Source: Cyclina sinensis (Eukaryota; Mollusca; Bivalvia; Venerida; Veneridae). From it: a DNA stretch of 64,000 bases. The first letter of the stretch is position 1. Each line of letters begins with the position of its first letter. A program made the position numbers and the translations under genes. Positions 25,301 to 51,482 of the stretch are shown here, in pieces. Location: positions 18,919,908-18,983,907 of the forward strand of contig JAAONU010000019.1 of the NCBI GenBank assembly GCA_012932295.1, read 5' to 3'. The notes under the pieces are model-generated. The model saw nothing but the letters and a program-made list of their open reading frames with translations. It did not search any database and was not told where the DNA came from.

Positions 25301-25685
25301 TGGTCAGGCAATATAGTGTTTGCATTTTGTTTCTTTTAAACAAAGAAATATTTCTGCTTTGTTGCTTCCCCGTAAAATGAGAACTTCATTTATCCTTTGA
25401 TTTTAAATTGATTTGGTTTGGTTACATATGAATTATAGGTTGATTAATCGTTCAGCTTTTAAGATCTTAAAACCCCTCTTTAATGATGAACGCCGCGAAA
25501 AGACATAAGTATGTTTAAAACATTACTGCAGTTCAAAAAAACCCATAAAAATCGGACTCAAAGAAAATACTTTGATAAATACATTTATCTTAAGTAACAA
25601 TTTCCTTTGATGATTAATGGCTCAGAAATCCTATTAGTGGGTAATGGCGGTGTCTTGAAACCTCGATCAGTACTAAATATGCGGT
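22321..25685. other. Intergenic stretch, mostly without recognised features
   Basis: AT-rich. Contains a tRNA-like fragment at about 22697-22770 and an ATG-less open frame of 72 codons at 23244-23462 that I do not recognise (IKRLRRLKQFYNAEL). The rest shows only short chance frames. Confidence 0.45.
22697..22770 (+). repeat. tRNA-related SINE head fragment
   Basis: GTGGTCCAGTGATAACC resembles a polymerase III box A, and the CACGAGCTCAAGCCCC stretch resembles a mutated box B with 3' T-arm. It does not fold as an intact tRNA. Probably a decayed SINE. Confidence 0.4.
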
Positions 25686-25688
25686 ATG

Positions 25689-26296
25689 TTAGTATTATGT
25701 GCGGTATATTAGCATTATATTGGAATGTGAGTATTATATGCGGTATATTAGCATTATATTGGAATGTGAGTATTATATGCGGTATATTAGCATTATATTG
25801 GAATGTGAGTATTATGTGCGGTATATTAGCATTATATTGGAATGTGAGTATTATGTGCGGTATATTAGCATTATATTGGAATGTGAGTATTATGTGCGGT
25901 ATATTAGCATTATATTGGAATGTGAGTATTATATGCGGTATATAGCATTATATTGGAATGTGAGTATTATGTGCGGTATATTAGCATTATATTGGAATGT
26001 GAGTATTATATGCGGTATATAGCATTATATTGGAATGTGAGTATTATATGCGGTATATAGCATTATATAGGAATGTGAGTATTATATGCGGTATATAGCA
26101 TTATATTGGAATGTGAGTATTATATGCGGTATATTAGCATTATATTGGAATGTGAGTATTATGTGCGGTATATTAGCATTATATTGGAATGTGAGTATTA
26201 TATGCGGTATATAGCATTATATTGGAATGTGAGTATTACATACGGTATATTAGCATTATATTGGAATGTGAGTATTATATGCGGTATGTTAGCATT
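25689..26296 (+). repeat. 39 bp minisatellite, about 15 copies
   Basis: Unit GTGAGTATTATATGCGGTAT followed by ATTAGCATTATATTGGAAT. Most units are 39 bp; a 37 bp form lacks two T after GGTATA. Because 39 is a multiple of three, several frames stay open over many units, which mimics coding sequence. Confidence 0.95.
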
Positions 26297-26299
26297 TTC

Positions 26300-27262
26300 A
26301 GATAGTTCAAGATACATAAAGTGTCCTAGTTGAAAGATTTTAATGCGTCTTTCGAAAGACCATGGTGACGACAGCTAAGTGCAAAGCCGGAGTGATTCCA
26401 CTAGTCATTTAAATTGATACTACCAGTTGGTATCTACGCTACAATCTGATTAAAATCATATCATAAACATCGCTAGGGAGATCGTGAACTTCAATCAGAT
26501 TGTCTACGCTATTGATTTGTGTATAGAGAGGTTAAAATTGCTGATACACTTATCACTCCTTTCATTTATAAAACGCTCTTTTTCAAATGAATTAAAGTTA
26601 TTTTATACAACAATCAGCATGCTTGAATACTTTGTTGCATATTTAAAAGGAACTACGACAATTTGCGATGCCTTAAAAAGTCACATGCTTTTCAGCCAAT
26701 GGAAGAATAACATGTCAATGTGCAAACGCATATATATGTTATATATACATAGAGGGAAACAATTGTTCTCTGAACGCAGTGTCTGGTAAGTTATTCATTC
26801 TATGCTTGTTCTTCCAGTATTGCTATTTTCTTTTTGTAAATTCACTATATCCAAGCAAATTTTAACATATTTTTTTTTAATTTTCGCAAGTAGTTTAATT
26901 GTTAAAGCAATTAACTTGGTTTTAATAAAACGGGGGAAGGGGGAAACTTGTAAATGCGATATACAAGAAGTCCTTAAAATTTCAATTTGTTGATTTTCAG
27001 CCATCTGGATATTATTATATAATATTATTAAATTAAATTTTTATTATTTTTCAGTTTACATTAGTATTGACACTTCTCGATCAATTGTTTCCTTTGTGCA
27101 AGAAATATTGAACATTATTTGTTTCAAATTTTTATCATTTATACTTTCGCTCAAATTTATTATTTGTATGAAGGCAAAACTACAGTCTCGCTGTTCCCGT
27201 ATTTTATGCATTTCAAAATTTCTAGAAATACGGCTTGAACAAACATTGTCACAACCAGAACG
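26300..27262. other. Stretch between minisatellite and GPCR pseudogene
   Basis: No supported gene. A 101-codon frame at 26484-26789 has no recognisable domain or supporting context. Confidence 0.4.
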
Positions 27263-28170
27263 ATGAACGAGACGTACTTTGGCATGTCAACTGTTGAACA
27301 TAACACAACTGACAGTACCACTACGGAGTGGCTTGAAGAATCTAGAGATTATTGAATCCTGTCAACTGCGAAGATCGTATTAACACTGTACAGATAATTC
27401 TCTGTCCTATTTTACTGGTGGTTTGCAGTTTTGGCCACGCGTGTATTATTACAAAAGTGTCAAACCCCAGTTGCAAGAGATGACAGTACGATTCTTTTTC
27501 ACAGAAGTTGCGTTATCTGACTCATTGGCCATCTTAACTAATCCATTTAATCAAAATTTCATGAAGACAACATGGGAGGATCTTCGAGCGTTGTCCAATT
27601 TTGGCTGCAAGCTCTTTCTAGTTGTTCATCGGACTGGAAAGCTAACGGCATCCTGGTTTATAGTTGGCATAGCAGTAGAAAGATTCTTCGCAGTTGTGTT
27701 TCCACAATATTTAAAGGTGTATTCACAGAAGAAAAACGTTATGATTGCCACAGCCATAGTTCACATTTCAATTACAACAACAAATGTATTTTCGTCTTCC
27801 TCCAATGCAATATTTGTCTATCTGTCCTTGTTTCGCCTGGTGGTTTAAAAAAACATAGTCCACGTCATTTTAGCGGCTTCTATTTACACCTCCGTTCCTT
27901 TCTTGGTCCTCATTTGCAGATAATTGTTATACATACAGGAACCGAGTATGAGCACACAGATAACACAACTGCAGTAAAAGAAGCCACAAAGGTTGGAGAA
28001 AACTATCGTTAGGAACAGTGAAAACTGACGGTATAAACTTCTTAACAATATCAGTAAAATGATTCTGTTTTTAGCATTTTGCCGCATGTAATTTCAAGGT
28101 ATGAAAAACATTTAGCACAGCTTTCAAATTACATTGTGAACAAGCAGTTTGGTGGCTTTATGCAAAGAAA
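27263..28170 (+). pseudogene. GPCR pseudogene related to the 21163 receptor
   Basis: Starts with an ATG and a sequon-rich N-terminus (NET, NTT), then a TGA. A shifted frame carries a TM1-like segment (IILCPILLVV, with GH where GN is expected). Another frame, 27483-27848, spans TM2 to TM4: LSDSLAILTNPFNQNFMK, NFGCKLF, IAVERFFAVVFP. TNPFNQ and the spacing around it match the intact receptor. Beyond 27848 only scattered matches remain (a TM5-like VPFLVL; NYIV near 28120). At least two frameshifts and several stops. TM6 is not recognisable. It is a decayed duplicate of the receptor upstream. Confidence 0.8.
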
Positions 28171-29650
28171 TGGTATGTCCTATGTTTTATATACACTAAT
28201 TGTAATACAGAATAAATGTGTACATGTATTTTTTCATGTTTTACCGGTTTTCTTCTTATTGTTGTTCTGTTTTGTTTTTGTTTTGTTTTTTTGGCGGGGG
28301 TGGTTTTTTTCTTCTTTTTTTCAATTGAAGTTATTTATTGTGCGCTTAGAATCTAGCATGTTCTCCTGTTGTAAATATTAATATGAACGATTGAGGGCTG
28401 AGGAGGTAAAACTTTGAACGTTCAGTTAGAAATGGAATAATGCAATGAAATACGGAAAAGGCCATCGTAATGTTGCTCAGCGCAAAGCCGTAATTGCTTT
28501 TAGTTTAACATAACATTCAGGCGAACACTATTGAACTGTAAAACCTTTTAATGTTGTCTTATTTCTTTTTGTATTCCCAGTTTTCCTATTAACGTTTAAT
28601 TGACTACAGAGTGCAATTTGACGAGAAATACGTCGATGATAGATATTGTGATAAAGAGGAAAGATTCGGTATCAAAGCATAGGGTTTTTTCTGCATTTGT
28701 TGAGTGTCTGCTTGTGTTATTTGTAACATTAAAGATTCCTGTGTGAACTTAATTTCCTCGAATTTGTATTTTTGAATTCCACTTTACCATAGCTCGATGG
28801 CACTATAAACTAGAATCACTACTGATAAAAAAAATGCGTTTGACACTACGACGGAAAAATAATTTACAGTGCTTATACCTTTTGCAAGGAGAAAACCTCA
28901 TTAAGTTTGTAAAATAATTTAGAATGCTCATACCTTTTGCAAGGAGAAAATCTCATTAAGTTTGTAAAATTATTTACAGCAGTCATACCTTTTGCAAGGT
29001 TTTTAATATAATTTAGAGCATTCATACCTTTTGCGTGAAAAAAACCTCGCTGAACTTTGAAATAATGGATAAACGTACAAGATTTTAATACGTATTCTGA
29101 GTACGAATGAGTAGCAATACAAATAATGTTTGTTTTTGTTTTGTTGTTCTGTTTTTGTTGTTGTTGTTTTTCACCAGGAAAATACATTATATACTTTTAT
29201 ACAACAACGTGTAAATTTACACCGGTTTGGAATGGTCAAAATTTACTTCTCATTATCTATTATAATTTAAATGATTTTAATGAGGAACTTCAATTTATTT
29301 GTAAGTGTCCATCTTTTAAGGATTTAAAGTATAAACTAACTGAGATTTAAAATGTATTTAAAAAAACAAATGCAATTTATCAAACTCTCCTTCAATCGTA
29401 GATACGTTAATAAAAAGCTAATATCCTATGGTAACCAGCCCATCCTCTTAGTACTTTTTTTTCTTATAGAACGTGCTCAATATATGTAGAGACCAATTGC
29501 ATTTGTTATTTGTTATTTGTAAATGTTTGTCACGATGTATCGGCGGTACAAGTGAATGTAGATTATATTCTGTGCTGTTATAAACCGAAACGAAACGATG
29601 CCCTAAAATAATCACAAGAAAATATATATTGTTGTTTGACTGACAACTGA
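28171..29650. other. Non-genic stretch with simple repeats
   Basis: Contains T-rich tracts (28290-28325, 29125-29175) and the 55 bp repeat at 28875-29047. No gene recognised. Confidence 0.45.
28875..29047 (+). repeat. About 55 bp tandem repeat, 3-4 copies
   Basis: ATACCTTTTGCAAGGAGAAA starts at 28875 and 28930. Diverged or shortened copies start at 28985 and 29023. Confidence 0.75.
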
Positions 29651-30091
29651 CTACTGCTTGCAAAACTGATGAGAGTTTACACTGTTAGGTAAAGAACGAG
29701 ACTTGTCGATACACCTGTCAAAAAATAAATCAAAGCGCCGCCCAAAATGTTTCTTTCAAACTCCGCCTTTTACCTGTCAATAGTGTCATTCTAGTGTCAT
29801 TCTGTGTACGAAATGGAAAATCGGTAAGGAAAAAAGATACTGAGTGAAGGTTTCCGGTAGTAACGCAGCGACAATTGCGACACGGCGACTTTGGCGCCGC
29901 CAAGGCACATTTTTCTGGCTGCGAGTAGCTTGCAAGACGCAGTTTTATTGACAGGTATACCTGAGAAAACTGCCTCGCTGTGATTGGATGATCAGAAAAG
30001 TATCAGTTTAAGCTACTGAAATAAACATCGAAACGTCACTTTTTACCGCTTTCCGAATACGTGAAACTCTAATCAGTTTTGCAAGCGGTAG
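29651..30091. mobile_element. MITE, 441 bp, with terminal inverted repeats
   Basis: The left end CTACTGCTTGCAAAACTGAT continues into GAGAGTTT. The reverse complement of the right end (30064-30091) reads CTACCGCTTGCAAAACTGAT then TAGAGTTT: 26 of 28 bases match. Inner ACCTGTCA and TGACAGGT motifs form a second inverted pair. No ORF. The superfamily cannot be decided because I see no clear target duplication. Confidence 0.75.
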
Positions 30092-30536
30092 GAATATTAA
30101 TCGAACTCATTTGTTGTTCTGGTTAATATAATCTTACTTAACGTATGAGGCAAAATTAGATCATCAAAGCAATAAAACGCTGTAACGACTCAAATCTATT
30201 TCATTTCTGTGTACGTTTAGACTTGGCTTAATCAGTAATATAAAACGTCTTAGTTAAAATTGCACTAGGTACAAACATACTATTATATTGCTGGGGCGGA
30301 TAAATCTATAGTTCTGACAGCGATATGCTAATTGTTTCAGCTGTCAATAACTACAAAACAGACTTTTACGCACGACTCACTGCAAGCCTGTTATGAAAGG
30401 TCTCCCTGGCAATAAGTTTGCGTTATTCCTGTGAAACAAATATCTCCTACAAGTGATGGATAGTCCTTACTGAAATCTTATACCATAGAGAACGGCAATT
30501 TCTTTTTCTTCGGGTAGATCACGCTCTGCTGTTACT

Positions 30537-30690
30537 GCAGGATTCGTCAAATGCTGCATGGCGCTCAATTACTAACTTATATCCCAGGTAACACTATGGT
30601 ACAAAATATTTAAAGCAGGATTCGTCAATTGCTGCACGGCGCTCAATTACTAACTTATATCCCAGGTAACACTATGGTACAAAATATTTA
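30537..30690 (+). repeat. 77 bp tandem duplication
   Basis: 30537-30613 and 30614-30690 both run from GCAGGATTCGTCAA to AAATATTTAAA with two or three changes (for example GCATGG versus GCACGG). Recent local duplication. Confidence 0.9.
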
Positions 30691-30770
30691 AAGCATTTTT
30701 TCTTGGTTAGTGATTATGCTGCACTCGGGCCAGTAGAACTCGTGAACGTGTAAGATAAATCGTATATACC

Positions 30771-31010
30771 GTCTCCGTGGCCTAGTGGCTATGGCGCCCG
30801 CTTACGGAGCGGGAGGTCAAAGGTTCGAGTCTCGTCAGGGACTTGTTCTGATGTGGCCGGTTGGAGAGTCGCCAGCTAGTGAATGGTTACCGATTGCTTG
30901 TCGGCCTGGCGACTGGCACATATGATAAGGAATCGGGGAGTAAATGTGTACACTAATAGAAGTGTCTCATAAGCGGCTTGCCCTTTCACTATAATAAGCA
31001 CTTTTATACA
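30771..31010 (+). mobile_element. SINE with tRNA-Arg(ACG)-like head
   Basis: 30771-30842 is 72 nt long and aligns to a tRNA. Box A is TGGCCTAGTGG. The anticodon stem CCCGC/GCGGG (30797-30801, 30809-30813) encloses loop TTACGGA with anticodon ACG, and box B is GGTTCGAGTCT. The T-stem (AAAGG against CTCGT) does not pair properly and the acceptor has one mismatch, so it is not a working tRNA. It runs straight into a roughly 160 bp non-tRNA body ending near TAATAAGCAC, as in a SINE. Confidence 0.7.
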
Positions 31011-31393
31011 TGAAAAATCACCCTGAAAAGATAATAGTAAATTTGAACCCGTCATACAAATACATGTATAAGTCTTTTAGTCAGACAAATGAATTTCTCA
31101 TCCCATGCACTTCAGTTTAAATTTTAAAACAGGAATCTCAAGACAATTACTCTTTTCCCTTCAGCTGGTGACATAGTTTCAACCACGTACGACACTGCTA
31201 AAAAAACACCTTAAAATAATCTAAACAAAGTTCTAACCAAGTTTCATCACAGTGAAGATTGGGCAAAAAATGTGACCTCTAGAGTGTTCACAATATTTTC
31301 CTTTGATCAGAACACATATGACCCAGTTTCAAACTCGTCAGAGATTAGCAGAGCAAACATTCTGAGAGTTTTATAGAAGCTGGAACAGGGATC

Positions 31394-32421
31394 AACTAGA
31401 ACTGTGTCCATAGGACATGGATGCCCCCACTATGCATAAGTGCTCATAAACAAAAGCATGTATATTCTGTATGTAAGATTTAGGTGGGGAACAATTTTTT
31501 TCTGTAGTTGCAAATGAATTGAGGTGTTTTGTATATTATTAATGCTGTCCTTTTATTTCAAAATTTGATATTTTATACTGAAACAAGGGCTGTCGGATGG
31601 ACTGCACGCTTGACTATTCTTAGTGCTTGAAGGTATAATAAAAGCCTGAAATTAAAGATTTTTCAAAGTCTTAAGGGGAATAACTAATAAAAATGCTTAA
31701 CAGAGTTATGGGCCTTGATGGAATGACACAGTCTACGGCCAAGTTTGAACCAAATATCTGCAGTAGAAAGGGAAGAAATAGTGAAAATGAGAACCTTGCC
31801 CTAAAACTTTAACCCGATAGCCACGCCGCAAGTACAATAGACCTCCTTATTCTTTGAATAGTCGACATAAAAATGTTGTAAATATTTATGTACTATGAGG
31901 AATCACATTAGCGAAGACGAAGAAAGAGACACACAAGTAATTACATGTTGCTGATATTAAAGTAAGCAGGTAAAATTTAAAAAATGTTACACATGAAAGT
32001 TAACTACAGATTAAAGTATAGAAAACCCAGGTGTGTCAGGTCCCGTAAAAAAAACATTACCCTTCCTTTACTATCATCTACACATTAAGGTTGTTCATCC
32101 CTGAAAGTTTAAGCAAAATCTGCCATCCGGTTTATGAGGAGTTGCGTTCACAAATTTATTTCACTTTATGGTATATAGTGAAAAAATCAACAAAGGGCCA
32201 TAATTCCGTTAAATTTGGTCGAAGAAAAAATTCCTTCCTTTACTATCATCTACACATTAAGGTTGTTCATCCCTGAAAGGTTCAGCAAAATTTGCCATCC
32301 GGTTTAAGAGGAGCTGCATTCACAAAATTTCGGGACGTACGTACAGACGTACGGTCGTATTATCGTACGGACTGACGGACAAGTGCAACGCTATATGCTC
32401 CCACTTTGTGGGGGCATAAAA
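31394..32421 (+). mobile_element. Pearl-like non-autonomous element 1
   Basis: Begins AACTAGAACTGT, then a small hairpin (GTCCATAGGAC), then ATGCCCCCAC at 31421-31430. Ends with ATGCTCCCAC (32394-32403), a short loop, GTGGGGGCAT (32408-32417) and AAAA. Near the end is a degenerate ACGG-type tract (TACGGACTGACGGAC). Inside, a segment around GGTTGTTCATCCCTGAAAG (32090 and 32262) occurs twice about 172 bp apart. These parts match the bivalve pearl-type layout of tandem core plus tetranucleotide tract. Confidence 0.65.
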
Positions 32422-32424
32422 ATA

Positions 32425-33729
32425 GTCTATCAAGACTGTTGTCAACAGATTATGCATGGCGATCAAAGGTCGATCACTAACACAAGGCAACAGAACTGGG
32501 CATACTTTACTAGTTATAAGGGCAAAAACTAGTGTTCCTCCAAATGTTTTGATAATTCCCATAACTCTGGTTTTCAAAAAAAAATCTTTCCCAAAAATTA
32601 AGGGGTCCAAATTTAATATAAATTTTCCAATCCACTCACTGGATATGGCTATTAATAATAATTGTATATAGAAAAGTGACGATCACTATGGTTTTCTCGG
32701 AGAAATATCTACATTATGTATCACTATACAGTAGCAAACGATCCATTTAATGGACACGATTGACAGAAAGAGGTCCTGCCAGCCATAACATAATTACAAT
32801 TTAACACAGGCAACCTTTCATTTTCATACATGAATAAGGCAATTTTTCATTTTTTATACAGGAAGAATCTATCACAAAAACAAATGAGCATAAATATGTC
32901 AAGTGGTATTTTATTATTTTTTCAGCTCAAAAACATACACACAAAAGATACATGAAACAAGACACTTACACAGATTTCCATGCAAACTGTACCCCCTGCA
33001 TTAATGACTTTTTCCAAAAGAAACAAAGGTAAATAGGTAATCTAACAAATGAAACTGAAAAATCATACTTCAAAACCTAATAATATCATATCTCACACAT
33101 CTGTGTCATATTACCACATATTTCATTATCCATTCAACCTTCAACAATATGAGTATTTGACTGAAATGCCTTCAAGGTAAATAGGCTGAAAATCTGCTAT
33201 GTACATTCATGATATGCTATTAGATAAACACAACTATGTACAATGTATGCAGGGAACAACGAATCTTTTTTGACATTTAATTATATCAAGACAATACCAG
33301 TGCATGAAACCTTATACATTACTTTAATTTTCTAGTACACAAACTGTAAATATTGCATACAAACAAACGCACCTGAACCAGACACTTCACTGGGTAGTTA
33401 CCCTTGGTCAGATTGATGTCAGATATTAGAAAAATTTACAGTACACTTACATTACTGGAACCCCATTTTTTTTCATTCAACACAAATACAAGTATTTCAA
33501 ATTGGGTAAGTAATTATCACAGAATATTGTCAACTTTGAAAAACTACCTCAAATTACCAGAGACCTAAAATACAAAAAAAATGGGTTTTTAGGTCTTTGC
33601 AAATTACTAGTCATATTTCAATTTCTTCACAATTGTCCAAGGATATTGTCAAATTAAACTTGACTGGTCAGTTTTATTTAGCTGTCCATCCTGACTGACC
33701 AAGAACAAAATTCAATCAGTGCTGATTGG
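32425..33729. other. 3' flank and probable 3' UTR of MCCC1
   Basis: No coding exon seen. On the minus strand AATAAA (33673-33678 on the plus strand) lies about 52 nt after the MCCC1 stop and is the likely polyadenylation signal; longer 3' UTRs using sites further left are possible. Confidence 0.4.
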
Positions 33730-47773
<14,044 letters not shown>

Positions 47774-48419
47774 CTGGAATAAAGCATGAGAAATCACACT
47801 GCTTAATTTTAAAACTGCTAATAATAAAGGAAAGCATTAATGCTTCTAAAAAAATGTAAGCACTTTTCCTGTAACAGTGAGATAGTGGGAAGGCGGAAAA
47901 AACTCTAGTTTTATTTCTTACTGCCAAACTAGATAGGGCAAGTATCTTGAGCTGTAGATGACACTGAATTTTAAGAATTATTCACACCTTGACAACAGTG
48001 AAAATAAAACTATAAAGCATCATACTGGTTTGTTTTGTTTTAGGGTCTTTTTTCCCCTTATACAAGTGGTATGTGAAGGCAAGCAAGATTTAAACTTTAA
48101 ACAGCTGTCAAAATTTATATGATGAGATTTATTGAATAGTTGAATAAGATTTTGAATGTTCAAACAGACTAATGGTTTTTCCTTTTATCAATCTTTTATC
48201 AAGATTTACTGGCATCTGTAAAATTATTCATCATGAAAGGTCAGCTTGAATATCAGCTATCAGAAATAATTATGATCCTCTGAATATTTGATGACAGTTC
48301 AGATACAGTATGGCAAATATAAGATGAGTATGACCAAGTCATATAAGAATGCTCAAGCAGATGAACACTATTTTCAGACCAGTTGATTTCAGCTTAATGT
48401 AAATCATAGAATGAGTTGA

Positions 48420-48490
48420 AGCAGTTTAGATGAGTCAGAGAGTTTCAGACTCCTAATCCAGAGGTACCTGGTGTGAATATCACAAGAGGT
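48420..48490 (+). repeat. Possible decayed tRNA-derived SINE head
   Basis: CAGACTCCTAATCCAGAGG followed by CCTGGTGTGAATATCAC resembles an anticodon arm and a mutated T-arm/box B. Too degraded to name. Weak call. Confidence 0.25.
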
Positions 48491-48576
48491 GTGAGTCTCC
48501 AGTGACTCTCCTTATCCTACATTGTATACTGTTAGTGCACAGATTAGCTTGAACTCAGGAAGCAGTTATAAAGAGA

Positions 48577-49731
48577 TACAGTACACGCAGCGCGGACTTT
48601 GACATTGTTAACATTGTCGCGGGGGCCGGTATCGTCTCCGGGTGGCCAGTCGCGGTGGACTGAACACCCGAAATTTCGGGTGTCCGCTAAAATGACCACC
48701 GTGACAACCGCTGAAGGGTATGATCACCGCGTGTCGCGGTGACCGAACGCCGCGCGTCCCCGCGATGTTCTGACTTGGAGTTTACTGCATTTAAACATAC
48801 TCAGCGTACAGTACACGTACGTGGTTTTCTTTTTACTCATTCTTATTTTACTTACATGTATTTTGTGGCTATTCAGTTGGTCAAATTAAAACCAAATTCC
48901 AAGTACATATGCCGTGAAGGTTTATTGTGTACTTTCGTTTTTGGAATTTTTGAAAAACGCTTGTTACTATATAGCAAAATCGATCAATAATTTTTGCCAA
49001 GCGCCTAGACGATACAAATGTCGAAAGAAGTTAAACACGTGTTGACCTAAAAACACAGAAAATTCATTTTCTGAAAATATGATCAGCTGTTTCCGGAAGC
49101 AACTGCTTTGAATGGTCATTCTTTGCGTAAACAAGAAGGAGCGTACATAAATGCATCATAATTAGAGAGGATTTGTTCGAATTTTGACAGTTTAAATTAG
49201 ATCTATTAACTTTTCGCAGTTTGATGATCGTTAGTAATTTATTTGCGTGTAATTTATTTGCGTGTGGATTAACGCAAGCGCGGCACCGATTGAAGACTTG
49301 AAAATATATTAATTGCAGCAATTAAAGTTAACAAGATGGATGTAGGTGTGTAAATCTATTCATAATCGGCTGTGTTACCCTCAATCATACAACCAAACAT
49401 CGAACGTCAACAAACAAAAGTTTAACTGGATGGGATATTAAAAAAAACAAAAAAACAACTTCAACTGGTAATAATTACGTGTTTTTGTAACATGTTTGAA
49501 AAAAAAATAGGGGAAGTAAAATTGTGTTGCGACTTCGTTTTTTCGGACACCGCAAACCCCCGCGACCCGACACCGCGACATGGCGCGGTATTGAACACCG
49601 CGGACGGCCGCGCTGACCCCGCGTTTTATACGAATGAACACTCGACGCGGTGGTCATTTTGGTCTTCAACGCGGACAGTAAAATCGCGGGGACGGGTGTT
49701 CGTTGTCAAAGTCCGCGCTGCGTGTACTGTA
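48577..49731. mobile_element. Non-autonomous pogo/mariner-type element, 1.16 kb
   Basis: 48577-48604 (TACAGTACACGCAGCGCGGA and eight more bases) is the exact reverse complement of 49704-49731: 28 of 28 bases. Taking TA as the target duplication, the TIR begins CAGTACACGC, like pogo-type TIRs that start CAGT. The outer 200 bp on each side are GC- and CpG-rich with nested palindromes (ACACCCGAAATTTCGGGTGT at 48664-48683; CACCGCG repeats). The centre is AT-rich and has no transposase. It lies just upstream of the first recognised MCCC1 exon. Confidence 0.85.
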
Positions 49732-49734
49732 TAA

Positions 49735-51185
49735 TGACAAAATAAGTTATATGAAATTGTATTTCAATATATTTAAAAATAAATATATCTGAACTAATCT
49801 AAAAAAACTACTGAAGAGGCAGTGGTTGATGGGCAAGAGCACCAAAATGTGTAGCCTAATTTATTAGGCTTAAAGTGTTGAACCCATATATTGATCTGAT
49901 ATTTTTTAGTTGTTCAACCTTTAAGCCTAATTTAAAACTGCATTTAACCGAGCGGATATCTTTCGGCATGATTTTTACCCTTTCCTGGTTATCTATTAAC
50001 CTAGAACACCGAGTATTCCGATTGCCAAAGTGAGATGTAGAAGGTGTACAACTATAAAATATCAGCCTATAAAACGGGTTCACCTTTGGAGGCAAATAGT
50101 GAGACTACAAAATGTGGTTCCTGAGGTCCTACCAGGGATGACAGTCTGCAGTGACTTTCGCCATTCCACACTTGTGGCATGAATACTGGTTCGAATCTAT
50201 ATGCAGTCACTGAGAGTGATTAATATATGTTGCAAGAACATGCTTTCCAATTAATGTAAAATAAATAGGTGTTTGCTTAAATAAAAGTCAGTCTGCCACC
50301 AAGGTAAAAGCTTCCCATAATCGTATCACATAAGTGTGATTTACTGAGTCTTACAGAAAACAGGTATCTATCATGTGCCAAAATCCCTTTTCTAAAAGTA
50401 ATTATTCCTACCGAACTTTTAGATTCTTCGAGATCGTCAGGAAAAGTAGTTTGTCCGCCTTTGGTACATATCCGGAAACAGGGCCACTCAATGAAGGTCA
50501 TATTGCTGACAGAACAAACTGACTTTACAATATTATGATACTTACCTATTAAATTTCTTTATCGGGCTTATAAATGAATTCATTCTGAACATGTGACAGT
50601 TAGAACATCTGGTTGAAAACCAATTGAATACACCTCAAACTGAAAACTCGGTTGATTGTTGTTGTTGTTGTCCAGGTTATAGGTTAAACACAACTAAATC
50701 AAATCCTACAGTATTGATGGATCCCTGACCCTCACATTTGCATGATTTAACAAAGAAGTACAGTTATATTTTCACCACAAAGAAGTACATAACAAAGGAG
50801 CACATGGTGATTTTTGTGGGTAAAATCTATTGTTATAAGATTTTAGAGTCATTCTGTGGATCCATAAATTACAGTGTAACAAGTCTCAATCTCACTTTAT
50901 TAGCTCCTGAAAATGCTACCTTTGCCGATTTCTGGAAATAATCGATCATGAGAAACAATTTCATTCAGATTTTCTCATAGCATGACCAATCAACTTTTCC
51001 TGTATATCGTCTCGAAAGAGATCACCCCAGTCACTTCAGTATTTTTAATTACAATCTGTCGAAATTTCCTGTTTATCTTAAAACGACAAAAAATAGCTAA
51101 GAATTGTCCTGCACACTTATGCCTAATTTCAATTTGTTCTTCAAAACATGTGTTGTTTTTACGTAAAGTGTTTTCAGACCAAATG
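49735..51185. other. Intergenic stretch, possible location of MCCC1 exon 1
   Basis: The missing MCCC1 first exon should lie to the right of 47773 on the minus strand, but I find no frame with a convincing mitochondrial presequence ending in a phase-2 donor. No other gene recognised. Confidence 0.35.
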
Positions 51186-51482
51186 GACCTACAATGGAAA
51201 CCTCTCCAAGAACGTTAATTGTAAAGAAGCGAGACTCACATGCTCTACAAAGCCATAAACAACAAAGTCACATTAGACAATTTGCAACTGATCCCGGACA
51301 ATTCCTCCACTACCAGGAATACACACACCCATTCCTACAAGATTCCATACTGCCGTACACTATACCGCCAACAGTCCTTCTTCCCACGTACGATCAGGGA
51401 ATGGAATAGCCTTCCACCAGAGGTCACGTCAGCTGGCACAGTTGGGTCATTCCGTGCTCAACTGTCCCAAATCTTTATCTAA
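51186..51482 (+). pseudogene. LINE reverse-transcriptase C-terminal fragment
   Basis: Frame 51240-51482 ends ...FFPRTIREWNSLPPEVTSAG and SFRAQLSQIFI, the typical tail of CR1/jockey-like non-LTR polyproteins (aromatic-R-T-x-x-x-W-N-x-L-P-x-x-V). The preceding LTMLYKAINNK region continues into a second frame near 51186-51239, so there is a frameshift. 5' truncated, as usual for LINE insertions. Confidence 0.75.

Noticed and set aside
25607..26333. Frames encoding a repeated 13-residue peptide (CEYYMRYISIILE type)
   Set aside because: The 39 bp unit is divisible by three, so open frames arise automatically; there is no start context, domain or splice support.
26484..26789. 101-codon plus-strand frame
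   Set aside because: No recognisable domain, no splice context and no similarity to neighbours; consistent with chance in AT-rich DNA.
30771..30842. Functional tRNA-Arg(ACG) gene
   Set aside because: The T-stem does not pair and the acceptor stem has a mismatch; the sequence continues into a SINE-like body.
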